From VRUE01 sp963748075 (GTDB lineage: Bacteria > Actinomycetota > Thermoleophilia > Solirubrobacterales > 70-9): a stretch of 64,000 nucleotides of DNA. A program made the translations under genes and the position numbers. The notes below the pieces were generated by a model, which saw only the letters and a program-made list of their open reading frames with translations, searched no databases and was not told the origin of the DNA. The stretch is from NCBI GenBank assembly GCA_963748075.1, contig CAVVHQ010000044.1, positions 15,364 through 79,363 on the forward strand. Direction: 5' to 3'. Shown piece by piece: positions 37,314 through 45,350 of this stretch. The first letter of the stretch is position 1. Every line of letters starts with the position of its first letter.

Positions 37314-38135
37314 ATGAGCGGGAAGGGATACGAGAGTCCCGGCGTCGCCGGCAGTGGCGCGATCGCCACCGGGCTGGCGGCGGTGTCGACGACCACCGCC
37401 GACACGATCCTGCTGGCCCGCAGCGAGGCCTCGGCCTGGCGAGCGGAGGAGAAAGTGGTCGCCGCCTGCGCCAAGATCGAGGGCGCCGAGCCGTCGCGGC
37501 TGCGGGTGACCACCGACCCGAAGGACCTCGCCGACTGCGACGTGGTGGTCGAGGCGGTGATCGAGGAAGTCGAGCCGAAGGGCGAGGTGCTGAGCGCCGT
37601 CGCCGAAGCCTGCCCGAGCGCCGACCTGGCGACCACGACCTCTTCGCTGAGCATCGCCGAAATCTCCGCCGCGGCGAAGATCCCCGGCCGCCTCTTCGGC
37701 CTCCACGTCTTCAACCCGGTGCCGAAAATGAAGCTGGTCGAGGTCTGCTTCCCCGACGTCGGCGAGGAGACGCGCGAGAAGGCGCTCGCCTGGTGCGCGG
37801 CGCTGGGCAAGACGGCGGTCGAGGTGCCCGACCAGGCCGGCTTCGTCGTCAACCGCCTGCTCTTCCCCTACCTCTTCGACGCGGTGCGGATGGTCGAGCG
37901 CACCGGCATGGAGGCGGGCGAGGTGGACGCCTGCATGAAGCTCGGCGCCGGCCACCCGATGGGTCCGCTCGCCCTGCTCGACTTCATCGGCCTCGACGTC
38001 GCCGAGGCGATCGGCGACGCCCTCTACGCCGACTCCTCCGAGCCCGCCCACAAACCGCCCGGCCTGATGGTCGAGCTGATCGGCGAGGAGAAGATGGGAC
38101 GCAAGTCCGGCGCCGGCTTCTACAGCTACGACTAG
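37314..38135 (+). CDS. 3-hydroxyacyl-CoA dehydrogenase
   Basis: This 273-residue NAD-dependent enzyme catalyses the third beta-oxidation step. The Rossmann loop is GVAGSGAIATGLAAV, followed by DVVVEAVIEEVEPK, ATTTSSLSI, the catalytic HVFNPVPKMKLVEV (histidine) and GFVVNRLLFPYLFDAVRM, and ends GRKSGAGFYSYD. It is a stand-alone dehydrogenase without an enoyl-CoA hydratase domain. ATG 37314 is preferred over an adjacent TTG at 37311. It is divergent from the thiolase across a TetR-type site. Confidence 0.95.
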   Translation: MSGKGYESPGVAGSGAIATGLAAVSTTTADTILLARSEASAWRAEEKVVAACAKIEGAEPSRLRVTTDPKDLADCDVVVEAVIEEVEPKGEVLSAVAEACPSADLATTTSSLSIAEISAAAKIPGRLFGLHVFNPVPKMKLVEVCFPDVGEETREKALAWCAALGKTAVEVPDQAGFVVNRLLFPYLFDAVRMVERTGMEAGEVDACMKLGAGHPMGPLALLDFIGLDVAEAIGDALYADSSEPAHKPPGLMVELIGEEKMGRKSGAGFYSYD

Positions 38136-38363
38136 CTATCTCTTGCCGGCGATGTCCCAGATGACATCAGCCGGCGAGATGCCCTGACGGCGGGCGATTG
38201 CCTCGACCTCGTCCCAGGGAAGCTCGGCCTCCGGCAGATCGTCCCAGCGGGCCAGGTCGAGTGCCTCGACCGTCCCTTTCAGTGCCGGGCCGAGATGCTC
38301 CTCGGAGCGCAGCAACGCCCTCAGGACCTCGAGCTGCTTGTCGCTCAAGCGCACAACCCACAT
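38136..38363 (-). CDS. Small acidic protein of unknown function
   Basis: This is a 75-residue soluble protein starting MWVVRLSDKQLEVLRALLRSEE and ending EAIARRQGISPADVIWDIAGKR. There are no cysteines, membrane segments or catalytic motifs. The two helical halves suggest a small helical bundle. Its stop abuts the convergent dehydrogenase stop with no gap. I do not recognise the family. The coherent start and helix pattern favour a real gene. Confidence 0.6.
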   Translation of the reverse strand: MWVVRLSDKQLEVLRALLRSEEHLGPALKGTVEALDLARWDDLPEAELPWDEVEAIARRQGISPADVIWDIAGKR

Positions 38364-38407
38364 GCGATACCTCCAGGGTTAGGCGGGACGCAGGTTGCCC
38401 GGGGAAC

Positions 38408-39715
38408 CTAGGCAGCGGACCGGACGGAATCGCCGCCACCGCTGATCCGCACCGCCTCGACCCGATTCTCGCGCACCGCCTCGACCCGGATCGTGTAGCC
38501 GTCGGAGACGATCGTGTCGCCCCGCTTCGGCAGCCGCCCCAGCTCGCCGAACACGTAGCCGCCGATCGAGTTGTAGGCGTCGCTGTCGACCGACAGCTCG
38601 ATCCCGGCGTCGGCCAGGTCGCCGAGCGAGACGTGGCCGCGCACGAACCACTCGCCGCCGGCCAGCCGCCGCAGCGCCGCCGCGCGCGGGTCGGTCTCGT
38701 CCTCGATCTCGCCCACCACCTCCTCGAGGATGTCCTCGACCGCGACGATCCCCACCGTCCGCCCGTACTCGTCGACGACCACCGAGAGCGAGGTGCGCTG
38801 CACCTGCAGGTCGTGGAGCAGGTCGTCGAGCGGGCGGGTCTCGGGGATGATCACCGCGTCGCGGACCACCGGCTCGATCCCCGCCTCGGGCCCGTCGCTC
38901 ATGTAGAGGCGGGCGAGGCTGTTGTTGTGGACGATGCCCTTGACCCGGTCGGGGTTGTCTTCCTCGATCACCACCAAGCGGGTGTGGCCGGAGGCGACGC
39001 AACTGCGCAGCGCCGTCTCGACCGTCTCGGAGGCGTCGACCGTGACCACCGCCGGGATCGGCGTCATCACCTCGCGGGCCTGCTGCTCGTGCAGGTGGAA
39101 GACGCCGCCCAGCATCCCCGCCTCGCCGGGGTCGAGCGTGCCGCCGATCCTCGAGCTGTCGATGATCTGCTTCAGGTCCTCGGCCGTGTGGTGCTCTTCG
39201 ATGTCGGTCGGGTCGACGCCGAAGAGGCGGACGATCGCGTTGGAGATCGCGCTCAGCCCCTTCGTCACCGGCGCGGTCGCGGCGTGGAACCAGTCGAGCG
39301 GGCGGGAGACCCGGCGGGCGGTGCGCTCGGCGTCGTTGATCGCCAGCATCTTCGGCACCTGCTCGCCGATGCTGATGTGTATCGCGGTGACGAGAGTGAA
39401 GGCGATCGCCACCGAGACGCCGACCGCCACCCCGTGCGAGAAGCCGCCGAACAGCGGCTCGAACAGCTTGGCCAGCGACGGCTCGCCGAGGAAGCCGATG
39501 CCGATCGACGCCATCGTGATCCCGACCTGGCAGGCGGAGAGCGATTCGTCGATCCGGTCGAGCTGCCGGATCACCGACTCGGCGCCGCTCTCGCCTTGTT
39601 CGGCGAGCTGCACGAACTTGCCGCGCCGGCTGCGCACCAGGGCGAACTCCGCAGCGACGAAGAAGCCGTTGACGGCGACCAGCAGGAGCAGCAGGGCGAG
39701 CAGCAGGACGCTCAT
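38408..39715 (-). CDS. CNNM/CorC-type hemolysin-family membrane protein with CBS domains
   Basis: This 435-residue protein has an N-terminal DUF21 membrane domain (MSVLLLALLLLLVAVNGFFVAAEFALV, ITMASIGIGFLGEPSLAKL, IAFTLVTAIHISIGEQVPKMLAI), two CBS domains (about 215-335; VMTPIPAVVTVDASETVETAL and LSVVVDEYGRTVGIVAVEDI) and a C-terminal CorC/HlyC transporter-associated domain. Family members are linked to magnesium or other divalent cation efflux. ATG 39715 places the first membrane segment at the N-terminus. The 5' end touches the family I element. Confidence 0.93.
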   Translation of the reverse strand: MSVLLLALLLLLVAVNGFFVAAEFALVRSRRGKFVQLAEQGESGAESVIRQLDRIDESLSACQVGITMASIGIGFLGEPSLAKLFEPLFGGFSHGVAVGVSVAIAFTLVTAIHISIGEQVPKMLAINDAERTARRVSRPLDWFHAATAPVTKGLSAISNAIVRLFGVDPTDIEEHHTAEDLKQIIDSSRIGGTLDPGEAGMLGGVFHLHEQQAREVMTPIPAVVTVDASETVETALRSCVASGHTRLVVIEEDNPDRVKGIVHNNSLARLYMSDGPEAGIEPVVRDAVIIPETRPLDDLLHDLQVQRTSLSVVVDEYGRTVGIVAVEDILEEVVGEIEDETDPRAAALRRLAGGEWFVRGHVSLGDLADAGIELSVDSDAYNSIGGYVFGELGRLPKRGDTIVSDGYTIRVEAVRENRVEAVRISGGGDSVRSAA

Positions 39716-39722
39716 CGGCTTG

Positions 39723-39883
39723 GAGCCTGCCGCGAGGTCCCCCGCGCACACCTGGCGGCGGCGGACCGGCGCGGTGCGGCGTCCTCGGTCGGCCAAATAG
39801 CGCTGCTATTCGGCCTCCCTGCGTCCTTGCCCCGCTTGGTCCGGCGCGCGCCAGTCGCACACGCGGAACCTCGCGGCAGGCTC
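39723..39883. repeat. Palindromic element family I, copy D (diverged)
   Basis: The core, reading on the minus strand at 39779-39830, keeps CAAGGACGCAGGGAG and CGACCGAGGACGCCG. Its central hairpin is replaced by AATAG, loop CAGCG, CTATT within GGCC/GGCC, so pairing is kept although the bases changed. The outer arms are 16 bp and perfect (39723-39738 and 39868-39883), with broken pairing further in. The element occupies most of the 269-bp gap between the CBS protein and the cobalamin-binding protein. Confidence 0.72.
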
Positions 39884-39984
39884 TGTGGCCCGGTACTTCG
39901 GGGGAGGTCTTCTTCGACCATTCGGCGTTACGCAATATAGCTGTCCGGCCCGCGGCAACTGCGAGACTGCCATATTGGGCGCCC

Positions 39985-40893
39985 ATGCGCATCGCGAGCC
40001 TGGTTCCATCCGCCACGGAGATGCTGTTTGCCCTCGGTCTCGGTGACAGCGTGGTCGCGGTCACGCACGAGTGCGACTTCCCGCCACGGGCTCGTGCGCT
40101 CCCCCACCTGACCCGCACGGTGCTGCCGGCCGGCCTCGACGCCGGGCAGATCGACACCGCGGTGAAGGCGACGGTCGGCGAGGGCCGGGCGCTGTACGAG
40201 CTGGACGAGGAGCGGCTCGCCGCGCTCGCCCCCGACCTGATCGTCACCCAGGCGGTCTGCGAGGTCTGCGCGGTCTCCTACGAGGACGTGCTCGCGGTCG
40301 CGGCGCGGCTGCCGAGCCGGCCCCGCGTCGTGCAGCAGGACCCCAGCACGCTCGGCGAGATGCTCGAGGACGTGGTCCGGCTCGGCGAGGTGACCGGGAA
40401 GGCGGCAGACGCCCACGAGCTGCGCGGCGAGCTGGAGGGCCGACTGGCGGCGGTTCGCGGCGCCGTCTCCGGGGCCGCGGCGCCCCGGGTGGTCGCCCTC
40501 GAGTGGCTCGACCCCCCCTTCGTCGGCGGCCACTGGATCCCGGAGATGATCTCGATCGCCGGCGGCGAAGACGTCGCCGGCCCGCCCGGCCTGCGCTCGC
40601 CCGAGGTCCGCTGGGGCGAGCTGTCCGGTCTGAGGCCCGACGTGGTGATCGCGATGCCCTGCGGCATGGACGTCGAGGAGGCGCGCGCCCAGGCGGTCGA
40701 GCACTGGGGGCGGATCGCGACCTTGGGCGCCGGGCGGGTCCATGCGGTCGACGCGGCGTCAACGTTCTCCAGGCCGGGGCCGCGGTTGGTCGACGGCGTC
40801 GAGCTGCTCGGCCACGTCCTCCATCCGGACCTGGTCGACCCGCCCGGCAACATCGGCTTCGCCGAGGTGCGGGCGCCGGTCAGGCGACGCTGA
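39985..40893 (+). CDS. BtuF-like cobalamin-binding protein
   Basis: This 302-residue periplasmic-binding-fold protein of the BtuF/FhuD class opens MRIASLVPSATEMLFALGLGDSVVAVTHECD and has DLIVTQAVCEVCAVSYEDV and EWLDPPFVGGHWIPEMI, typical of BtuF-like vitamin B12-binding proteins. It has no signal peptide or lipobox, and no BtuCD genes are adjacent. It may therefore be a cytoplasmic relative and not an importer component. I saw no B12-box riboswitch in the upstream gap. It overlaps the rhomboid gene by 14 bp (convergent). Confidence 0.85.
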   Translation: MRIASLVPSATEMLFALGLGDSVVAVTHECDFPPRARALPHLTRTVLPAGLDAGQIDTAVKATVGEGRALYELDEERLAALAPDLIVTQAVCEVCAVSYEDVLAVAARLPSRPRVVQQDPSTLGEMLEDVVRLGEVTGKAADAHELRGELEGRLAAVRGAVSGAAAPRVVALEWLDPPFVGGHWIPEMISIAGGEDVAGPPGLRSPEVRWGELSGLRPDVVIAMPCGMDVEEARAQAVEHWGRIATLGAGRVHAVDAASTFSRPGPRLVDGVELLGHVLHPDLVDPPGNIGFAEVRAPVRRR

Positions 40894-41704
40894 GGGCGCC
40901 GACGATCGAGAGGACGCCGATCGCGGTCATCACCAGCAGCTCGGCCGGCAGCCGCCGCGAGCCCAGCGCCCCCCGCTCGCCGGCGATGATCACCAGAGCG
41001 CAGAGCAAGCCGCCTGCGAGGCCGCCGAGATGGCCGCCGATGCTGATCCCGCGGATGCCGAAGGTCAGCGCCAGGTTGATCACGAGCAGGAAGCCGAGCT
41101 CGGAGGCGATCGTGTTGAGGCCGCGGCCGCGGGCGATCACGAAGGCGGCGCCGAACAGGCCGAAGATCGCCCCGGAGGCCCCCACCGTGAGCTGCGCCGG
41201 GTCGGTCAGCGCCAGGGCGCCGAAGGCGCCGGCGAACAGCGAGGCGAAGTAGAGGGCGAGGAAGCGCGGCGTGCCGATCGCCGGCTCGAGCAGGCGGCCG
41301 AGGATGAAGAGGGCGAACATGTTGAAGCCGATGTGGAAGAGGCCGGCGTGGAGGAAGCCGCCGGTCAGCAGCCGGTACCACTCGCCATCCGCGACCGAGG
41401 CGCCCCGCAGGCCGAAGTCGGAGATCACCGAGCTGCTGGTCGCGGAGCTGAGGCCGCCGGCGCCGCCGGCGATCTCGGCCAGGTAGGCGAGCACGTTGAG
41501 CCCGATCAGCACGTAGGTCGCCGGGGTGTCGTAGCGGCCGGGGCCGAGCGCGCCGCGCGTCACCCGGGTCCGCTGCCGGGCGCACTCCGGACAGCGCATC
41601 CCGACCGGGGTCGGCGTCATGCACTCGGGGCAGATCGGCCGCCCGCAGGAGGAGCAGGAGACGCGGGTCTCGCGGTCCGGGTGTCGGTAGCAGGTCTGCG
41701 CCAT
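40880..41704 (-). CDS. Rhomboid-family intramembrane serine protease with N-terminal zinc finger
   Basis: This 274-residue protein has an N-terminal B-box-like cysteine cluster (CYRHPDRETRVSCSSCGRPICPECM and GMRCPECARQR) that should bind zinc. A six-helix rhomboid domain follows, with the catalytic serine in VGASGAIFGLFGA and the histidine in GISIGGHLGGLAGGLL; GFLHAGLFHIGFNMFALFILG is the conserved HxxxN region. It cleaves membrane proteins within the bilayer; substrate unknown. This zinc-finger form is common in actinobacteria. Confidence 0.93.
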   Translation of the reverse strand: MAQTCYRHPDRETRVSCSSCGRPICPECMTPTPVGMRCPECARQRTRVTRGALGPGRYDTPATYVLIGLNVLAYLAEIAGGAGGLSSATSSSVISDFGLRGASVADGEWYRLLTGGFLHAGLFHIGFNMFALFILGRLLEPAIGTPRFLALYFASLFAGAFGALALTDPAQLTVGASGAIFGLFGAAFVIARGRGLNTIASELGFLLVINLALTFGIRGISIGGHLGGLAGGLLCALVIIAGERGALGSRRLPAELLVMTAIGVLSIVGALSVA

Positions 41705-41734
41705 CGGCAGGCGCGGAGCCTACAATCGTCGCCG

Positions 41735-42157
41735 ATGGAGCGAGCAAGCCCGGCCAGGCTCTACGCGACGCTGGTCGGCGCCCTGCTCCTCGTCGGGGGG
41801 ATCGTCGGCTTCTTCTACAGCGCCTCGTTCGGCGCGCCCGGTGTGGTGAAGGAGATGCTCGGCGCCTTCGCGGTGAACGGCTGGCTGAACGGCCTTCGCG
41901 TGCTCAGCGGCGCGCTCGGCCTGCTGGTTGCCGGCTTCGCGGCGCGCCCGTATTCCCTCTGGCTCGGCGCCCTCTACGTCGCCCTCGCCGTCTGGGGATT
42001 CGCGGTCGGCGACGGCGGAACGATCCTCGGCCTGCTCCCGGTCGACACCGGCGACAACGTCCTCCACCTGGTCCTCGGCGCGCTCGGGATCGCCGCGGCC
42101 GCCTCCACCGAACGCGGGACTGAGCTACGGCCCGACCCGGCGGGCCAGCGAACGTAG
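41735..42157 (+). CDS. DUF4383-like small membrane protein
   Basis: This protein has 140 residues from ATG 41735 and four hydrophobic segments (LYATLVGALLLVGGIVGFFY, GLRVLSGALGLLVAGFAA, LWLGALYVALAVWGFAV and NVLHLVLGALGIAAAA). The order of segments and the VDTGDNVLHLVLG motif fit DUF4383. The role of this family is not known. Its 3' end overlaps the convergent sigma-associated gene by 33 bp. Confidence 0.78.
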   Translation: MERASPARLYATLVGALLLVGGIVGFFYSASFGAPGVVKEMLGAFAVNGWLNGLRVLSGALGLLVAGFAARPYSLWLGALYVALAVWGFAVGDGGTILGLLPVDTGDNVLHLVLGALGIAAAASTERGTELRPDPAGQRT

Positions 42158-42472
42158 GCGCCCGCCGGCCCGCTGGCGGCTGCGGCGGCGCAGCTCGAGC
42201 AGCACGAGGGCGCCCGTGGCGGCACCGCCGGCGCCCACCGCGACCACCGGGCGGACCCAGTTGCGCGGGTCGCGCAGCGCCCGCAGTTCGCTCTCCGACA
42301 GCTCCTCCGCCCAGTCGGAGAGCTCCTCGGCGGCCGCCTGGGTGACGGCCGAGAGGGTGTCCTCGAGCCGCCCGGAAAGCCGCTCGGGCGGCTCGATCGG
42401 ACGCAGCGCGTCGCCGAGCAGCCGCTCGACGTCCCAGGTGCTCGTTGTCAGCCTCTCGCTCCCCTCACTCAT
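42125..42472 (-). CDS. Small single-pass membrane protein coupled to an ECF sigma factor
   Basis: This 115-residue protein begins MSEGSERLTTSTWDVERLLGDALRPIEPPERL. It has a helical middle and one membrane segment (PVVAVGAGGAATGALVLLEL, about 76-95), then a basic tail. Its start overlaps the stop of the sigma factor gene by 8 bp. Position and topology suggest an anti-sigma or sigma-regulating partner, but no zinc-binding ZAS motif is present, so the role is inference. Confidence 0.75.
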   Translation of the reverse strand: MSEGSERLTTSTWDVERLLGDALRPIEPPERLSGRLEDTLSAVTQAAAEELSDWAEELSESELRALRDPRNWVRPVVAVGAGGAATGALVLLELRRRSRQRAGGRLRSLARRVGP

Positions 42473-43022
42473 CCTTCATCTCCTCCTCGAGCTGCTTGAT
42501 CGCGCGATGGATCAGGACCTTGGTGGCGCCGTCGCTGCGACCCAGCGCGCGGGCGATCTCGCGGTTGTCCATGCCGAGCGCGAAGCGCATGATCAGTGCG
42601 TCGCGGCGGTCGTCCGGGAGGTGCTGGAGCCTGTCCATCACCTGCCGCAGCTCCTCGCGTCCCTCGGCGATCGCCTCGGTGCCGTGCCGCGCGGCAAGCG
42701 GTTCGGCGCTGTCGAGCGGCGTCTGCGGACGGCGCGATCGGTCCCGATAGTAGTTGAGCGCCAGGTTGTGGGCGATGCGGATCAGCCACGGCCGCAGCGG
42801 CCGGCCGGCCGACTCGCGCCGCGCCCGGTCGAAGTGGCGGTAGGCCTGAAGGAAGGCCTGCTCGGTCAGGTCCTCGGCGTCGTGCTGGTTGCCGACCCTG
42901 TAGTAGGCGTAAGAATAGACGTCGCGGAGGTGGTCCCGGTACAGCTCTTCGAAGGCGCGGTCGAGCTCCGCCTTCGCCGCCGGGTCGAGGCTCGCCGGAT
43001 CGACGCTCTCCTGGTCGCTCAC
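42465..43022 (-). CDS. ECF-type RNA polymerase sigma factor
   Basis: This 185-residue sigma-70 family protein has region 2 (FEELYRDHLRDVYSYAYYRVGNQHDAEDLTEQAFLQAYRHF, with the RPWLIRIAHNLALNYYRDR segment) and region 4 (LPDDRRDALIMRFALGMDNREIARALGRSDGATKVLIHRAIKQLEE). The start is GTG at 43022. It shares an overlap with the small membrane protein, which may hold it in check. Its promoter targets cannot be read here. Confidence 0.94.
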   Translation of the reverse strand: MSDQESVDPASLDPAAKAELDRAFEELYRDHLRDVYSYAYYRVGNQHDAEDLTEQAFLQAYRHFDRARRESAGRPLRPWLIRIAHNLALNYYRDRSRRPQTPLDSAEPLAARHGTEAIAEGREELRQVMDRLQHLPDDRRDALIMRFALGMDNREIARALGRSDGATKVLIHRAIKQLEEEMKDE

Positions 43023-43040
43023 CCGGCAAGCCTAGTGCCA

Positions 43041-44705
43041 TCAGGCGGCCCTTTTTCGCCGCTCGACCCGGCGCAGGCTCGCGAGCCATGCCTCGGTGTC
43101 GATCTCGCCGCGGATCAGCGCCGCCAGGCCGCTGAGCGCCTCGGCCGGGCTGCCCGAGGCGGCGATCGCCTCGGCGAGCAGCGGCACGGCGTCCAGCCCC
43201 TCGGAGGCCTGCCCGATCAGGGCCGGGATCTCCTCGGCGGGAGTGCCGCGGCCGAGCAGCTCGCCGGCGCGCCGGTTCCGCCCGGAAGGGGCGAGCACGG
43301 TCGCGGTCAGGTCGCCGACCCCGGCGAGGCCGGAGAAGGTCTCCAGCTCGGCGCCGCGCTCGATCGCGTAGGAGATGCACTCGCGCCAGACCTGGGCGGC
43401 GGCGATCCCCGCCGCGTTGAGCCCGTGCGACTCGCTCGCCGCGGCGGCGAGCGCGGCGGCGTTCTTGGCGGCGCCGGCCATCTCCACCCCGGTGACGTCG
43501 CGCGAGCGCTCGCAGACCAGGCCGGCGCGGTCGAAGACCTCGCCGAGCTGGTCGCGCAGGTCGGCGTCGCCCGAGCCGAGCACCAGCGCGGCGGAGCCGG
43601 AGACCGCCTCGCGGGCGTGGGCGGGACCGCCGAGGGAGGCGGTCGCCCGAGCGCGGATCCTTTCGCCCACGTACTCGGCCGGCAGCTGGCCGAGCGGGGC
43701 GATCAGGCCCTTGGTCAGCAGCAGCACCGAGGAGCGGTCGCTGACCCGGTCGGCGATCGCGCCGACGGCCTGCGGCAGCGAGCCGGAGGGAATCGCCAGG
43801 CAGAGAAGGTCGAGGCCGGCCAGCTCGATCTCGGAGGCGGGGCGGACCAGCAGCGAGTCGGGAAGCTCGACCCCCTCCAGATAGCGCCTGTTCTCGCCCG
43901 CCTCCGACATCTCCGCCGCCTGCTCCGCGGTGCGGGCGCCGAGCTGGACTTCGAGCCCGCCGCGGGCGAGCAGCACGGCGACCGCGGTGCCCCAGCTCCC
44001 GGCGCCGATCACCGCGGCGCGGCGCATCGGCGGCAGGCCACCCATCTCTTCCCACTGGAGCAGGACGTTGGGCCAGATCCGCGCCGTCACCGATTCGGCC
44101 AGCGGCGGCGAGGGATGCTCGACGCGCGGGAAGGTCATCGCCCGCCCCAGCCGGACCCGCACCTTGCGCGGCCGGATCCGCCAGCCGCGCCGCACCCGCT
44201 CACTGCCGAACACCGCGGTGGGCACGACGGGGACGCCGGTCTGCAGCGCCAGCCGCCCGACGCCGCGCTTCGGCGCCGCCAGGGTGCCGCGGCGAATCCG
44301 CGTCCCCTCCGGGAAGATGCAGACCGTGCCGCCCCGCTCGACGGCGAGTCGCGCCGTCTCCATCGCCAGCTCGTCCGATCCGCCGCGGCGAATCGGGAAC
44401 GCCCCGAGCCGCGAGAGCAGCCAGCCCTGCCAGCGCCGCTCGAACAGCTCGACCTTGGCGACGTAGTTCATCGGTCGCCGCCAGGGCAGCGTGGCGCCGA
44501 TCACGAACGGGTCGAGGAAGCTGCGGTGGTTGGCGGCGACGATCAGGCCGCCCCTGACGCGGCTGTGGTCGCGGCCGGTGCGGCTGAGGCGGAAGTAGAC
44601 CAGGAAGAACGGGATCATGAAGACCCTGGCCAGCAGGTACAGCGGCCAGTTGACACCGCGGCGGCGCGTGTACTCGTGGTACCGGAGGAGTCGCTCTTCG
44701 CTCAC
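43041..44705 (-). CDS. Fusion of PlsC acyltransferase and NAD(P)-dependent glycerol-3-phosphate dehydrogenase
   Basis: This single 554-residue frame joins two phospholipid enzymes. Residues about 1-220 are a 1-acylglycerol-3-phosphate acyltransferase with a membrane-associating segment (LYLLARVFMIPFFLVYF), VAANHRSFLDPF (HX4D) and IFPEGTRIRRG. Residues about 228-554 are GpsA, with AAVIGAGSWGTAVAVLLARGG, LLLTKGLI, and GVEMAGAAKNAAALAAAA carrying the catalytic lysine. The product would make sn-glycerol-3-phosphate and acylate its derivative at the membrane. The linker (LQWEEMGGLPPMRRAAV) has an internal methionine, so separate initiation of GpsA is possible. Confidence 0.92.
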   Translation of the reverse strand: MSEERLLRYHEYTRRRGVNWPLYLLARVFMIPFFLVYFRLSRTGRDHSRVRGGLIVAANHRSFLDPFVIGATLPWRRPMNYVAKVELFERRWQGWLLSRLGAFPIRRGGSDELAMETARLAVERGGTVCIFPEGTRIRRGTLAAPKRGVGRLALQTGVPVVPTAVFGSERVRRGWRIRPRKVRVRLGRAMTFPRVEHPSPPLAESVTARIWPNVLLQWEEMGGLPPMRRAAVIGAGSWGTAVAVLLARGGLEVQLGARTAEQAAEMSEAGENRRYLEGVELPDSLLVRPASEIELAGLDLLCLAIPSGSLPQAVGAIADRVSDRSSVLLLTKGLIAPLGQLPAEYVGERIRARATASLGGPAHAREAVSGSAALVLGSGDADLRDQLGEVFDRAGLVCERSRDVTGVEMAGAAKNAAALAAAASESHGLNAAGIAAAQVWRECISYAIERGAELETFSGLAGVGDLTATVLAPSGRNRRAGELLGRGTPAEEIPALIGQASEGLDAVPLLAEAIAASGSPAEALSGLAALIRGEIDTEAWLASLRRVERRKRAA

Positions 44706-44735
44706 GAAGAGCGCTACACGGGCGCGGCGGAGCGG

Positions 44736-44957
44736 TTACCGCTCGGAAACCGCTTTCTGGAGACGTGCCGAGCGTTCCGCGATGACCTCGGCGATCCGGT
44801 CGAGCACCGGGCGGTCCTGGAAAGCGGCGGGGAGGGAGTGGCGCGCGTCTTCCGAGGCGGCGAGGACGCGTTCGACCATCGCCACGGCGCGACGCTCGAC
44901 CAGGGTTGGTTTGACCTCGAGTTCGCCGCCGAGACGACGGATGTGCCGGCGGCGCAC
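44736..44957 (-). CDS. Small hypothetical protein
   Basis: This is a 73-residue charged helical protein from a GTG start: GGELEVKPTLVERRAVAMVERVLAASEDARHSLPAAF and IAEVIAERSARLQKAVSER. No known motif was recognised. It lies just upstream of the PlsC-GpsA gene on the same strand with a 30-bp gap. The alternating hydrophobic pattern favours a real helical protein, but it could be chance in G+C-rich DNA. Confidence 0.5.
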   Translation of the reverse strand: MRRRHIRRLGGELEVKPTLVERRAVAMVERVLAASEDARHSLPAAFQDRPVLDRIAEVIAERSARLQKAVSER

Positions 44958-45072
44958 CGTTACCCCGTTCGGGCAAAACCTTGCATTGCGCAGAGCCCGT
45001 TTTCAACGATTTGCCCGTTCGGGAAAAGGCAAGTGCGGCTTGCCGGGGCGAGGGTCGGGTGCCCTTCACGCT

Positions 45073-45136
45073 CAACTTTTTCCGAAGACAGCCAGTGGCC
45101 GTCCGCGAGCCGCCCTTCGGAAAAAGTACAAGCCGC
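45073..45136. repeat. Palindromic element family II, copy 2
   Basis: Perfect 12-bp arms CTTTTTCCGAAG (45076-45087) and CTTCGGAAAAAG (45115-45126) are followed by GTACAAGCCG. The same sequence is found inverted at 6371-6434. The sequence between the arms has diverged from copy 1 except for a GTCCGCG segment. Confidence 0.75.
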
Positions 45137-45140
45137 TTGG

Positions 45141-45319
45141 TGCGTACCGGGTTGGCTCCAACCCGATCACCGTGCGCTCGATTGGGACTTTGACCCCCAA
45201 TAACGGGGGTAAAAGTCCCAATCGGCTGAATCGGAGCCTCAGCCCGCCGCGTCGCTGCTTTGATCGGAGGCGACCTCCCAGGCGGAGCCGGGGGTGGCCT
45301 GGAGCCAACCCGGTACGCA
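45141..45319. repeat. Dispersed repeat family III, copy 2
   Basis: Positions 45141-45299 match 22704-22862 in reverse complement over all 159 bp. The central hairpin is 45180-45223. This copy also has perfect 20-bp arms (45141-45160 and 45300-45319) that the first copy lacks on one side. Confidence 0.85.
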
Positions 45320-45350
45320 GTAGCCGCTTAGAGGGGCACCCGGCCCCTCG

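Larger units (their letters stand above)
44958..45350. other. 393-bp gap occupied by nested palindromic repeats
   Basis: I see no gene here. The left part has two CCCGTTCGGG hairpins (about 44963 and 45013). From 45037 a compound element follows, made of a family II core and a 159-bp family III repeat within several nested inverted arms. The neighbouring genes (44957 and 45351) both run on the minus strand. Confidence 0.8.

Noticed and set aside
39797..39984. Cobalamin riboswitch upstream of the BtuF-like gene
   Set aside because: No B12-box or GCCACTG-type element was found; the gap is filled by a family I palindromic element.
44963..45023. Possible CRISPR-like repeats (two CCCGTTCGGG units)
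   Set aside because: There are only two 10-bp units with unequal spacing, no further repeats and no cas genes.
41928..45203. A 1091-codon plus-strand frame across the sigma factor and PlsC-GpsA genes
   Set aside because: It has low-complexity Arg/Ala/Ser composition, and the minus-strand genes explain the region fully.
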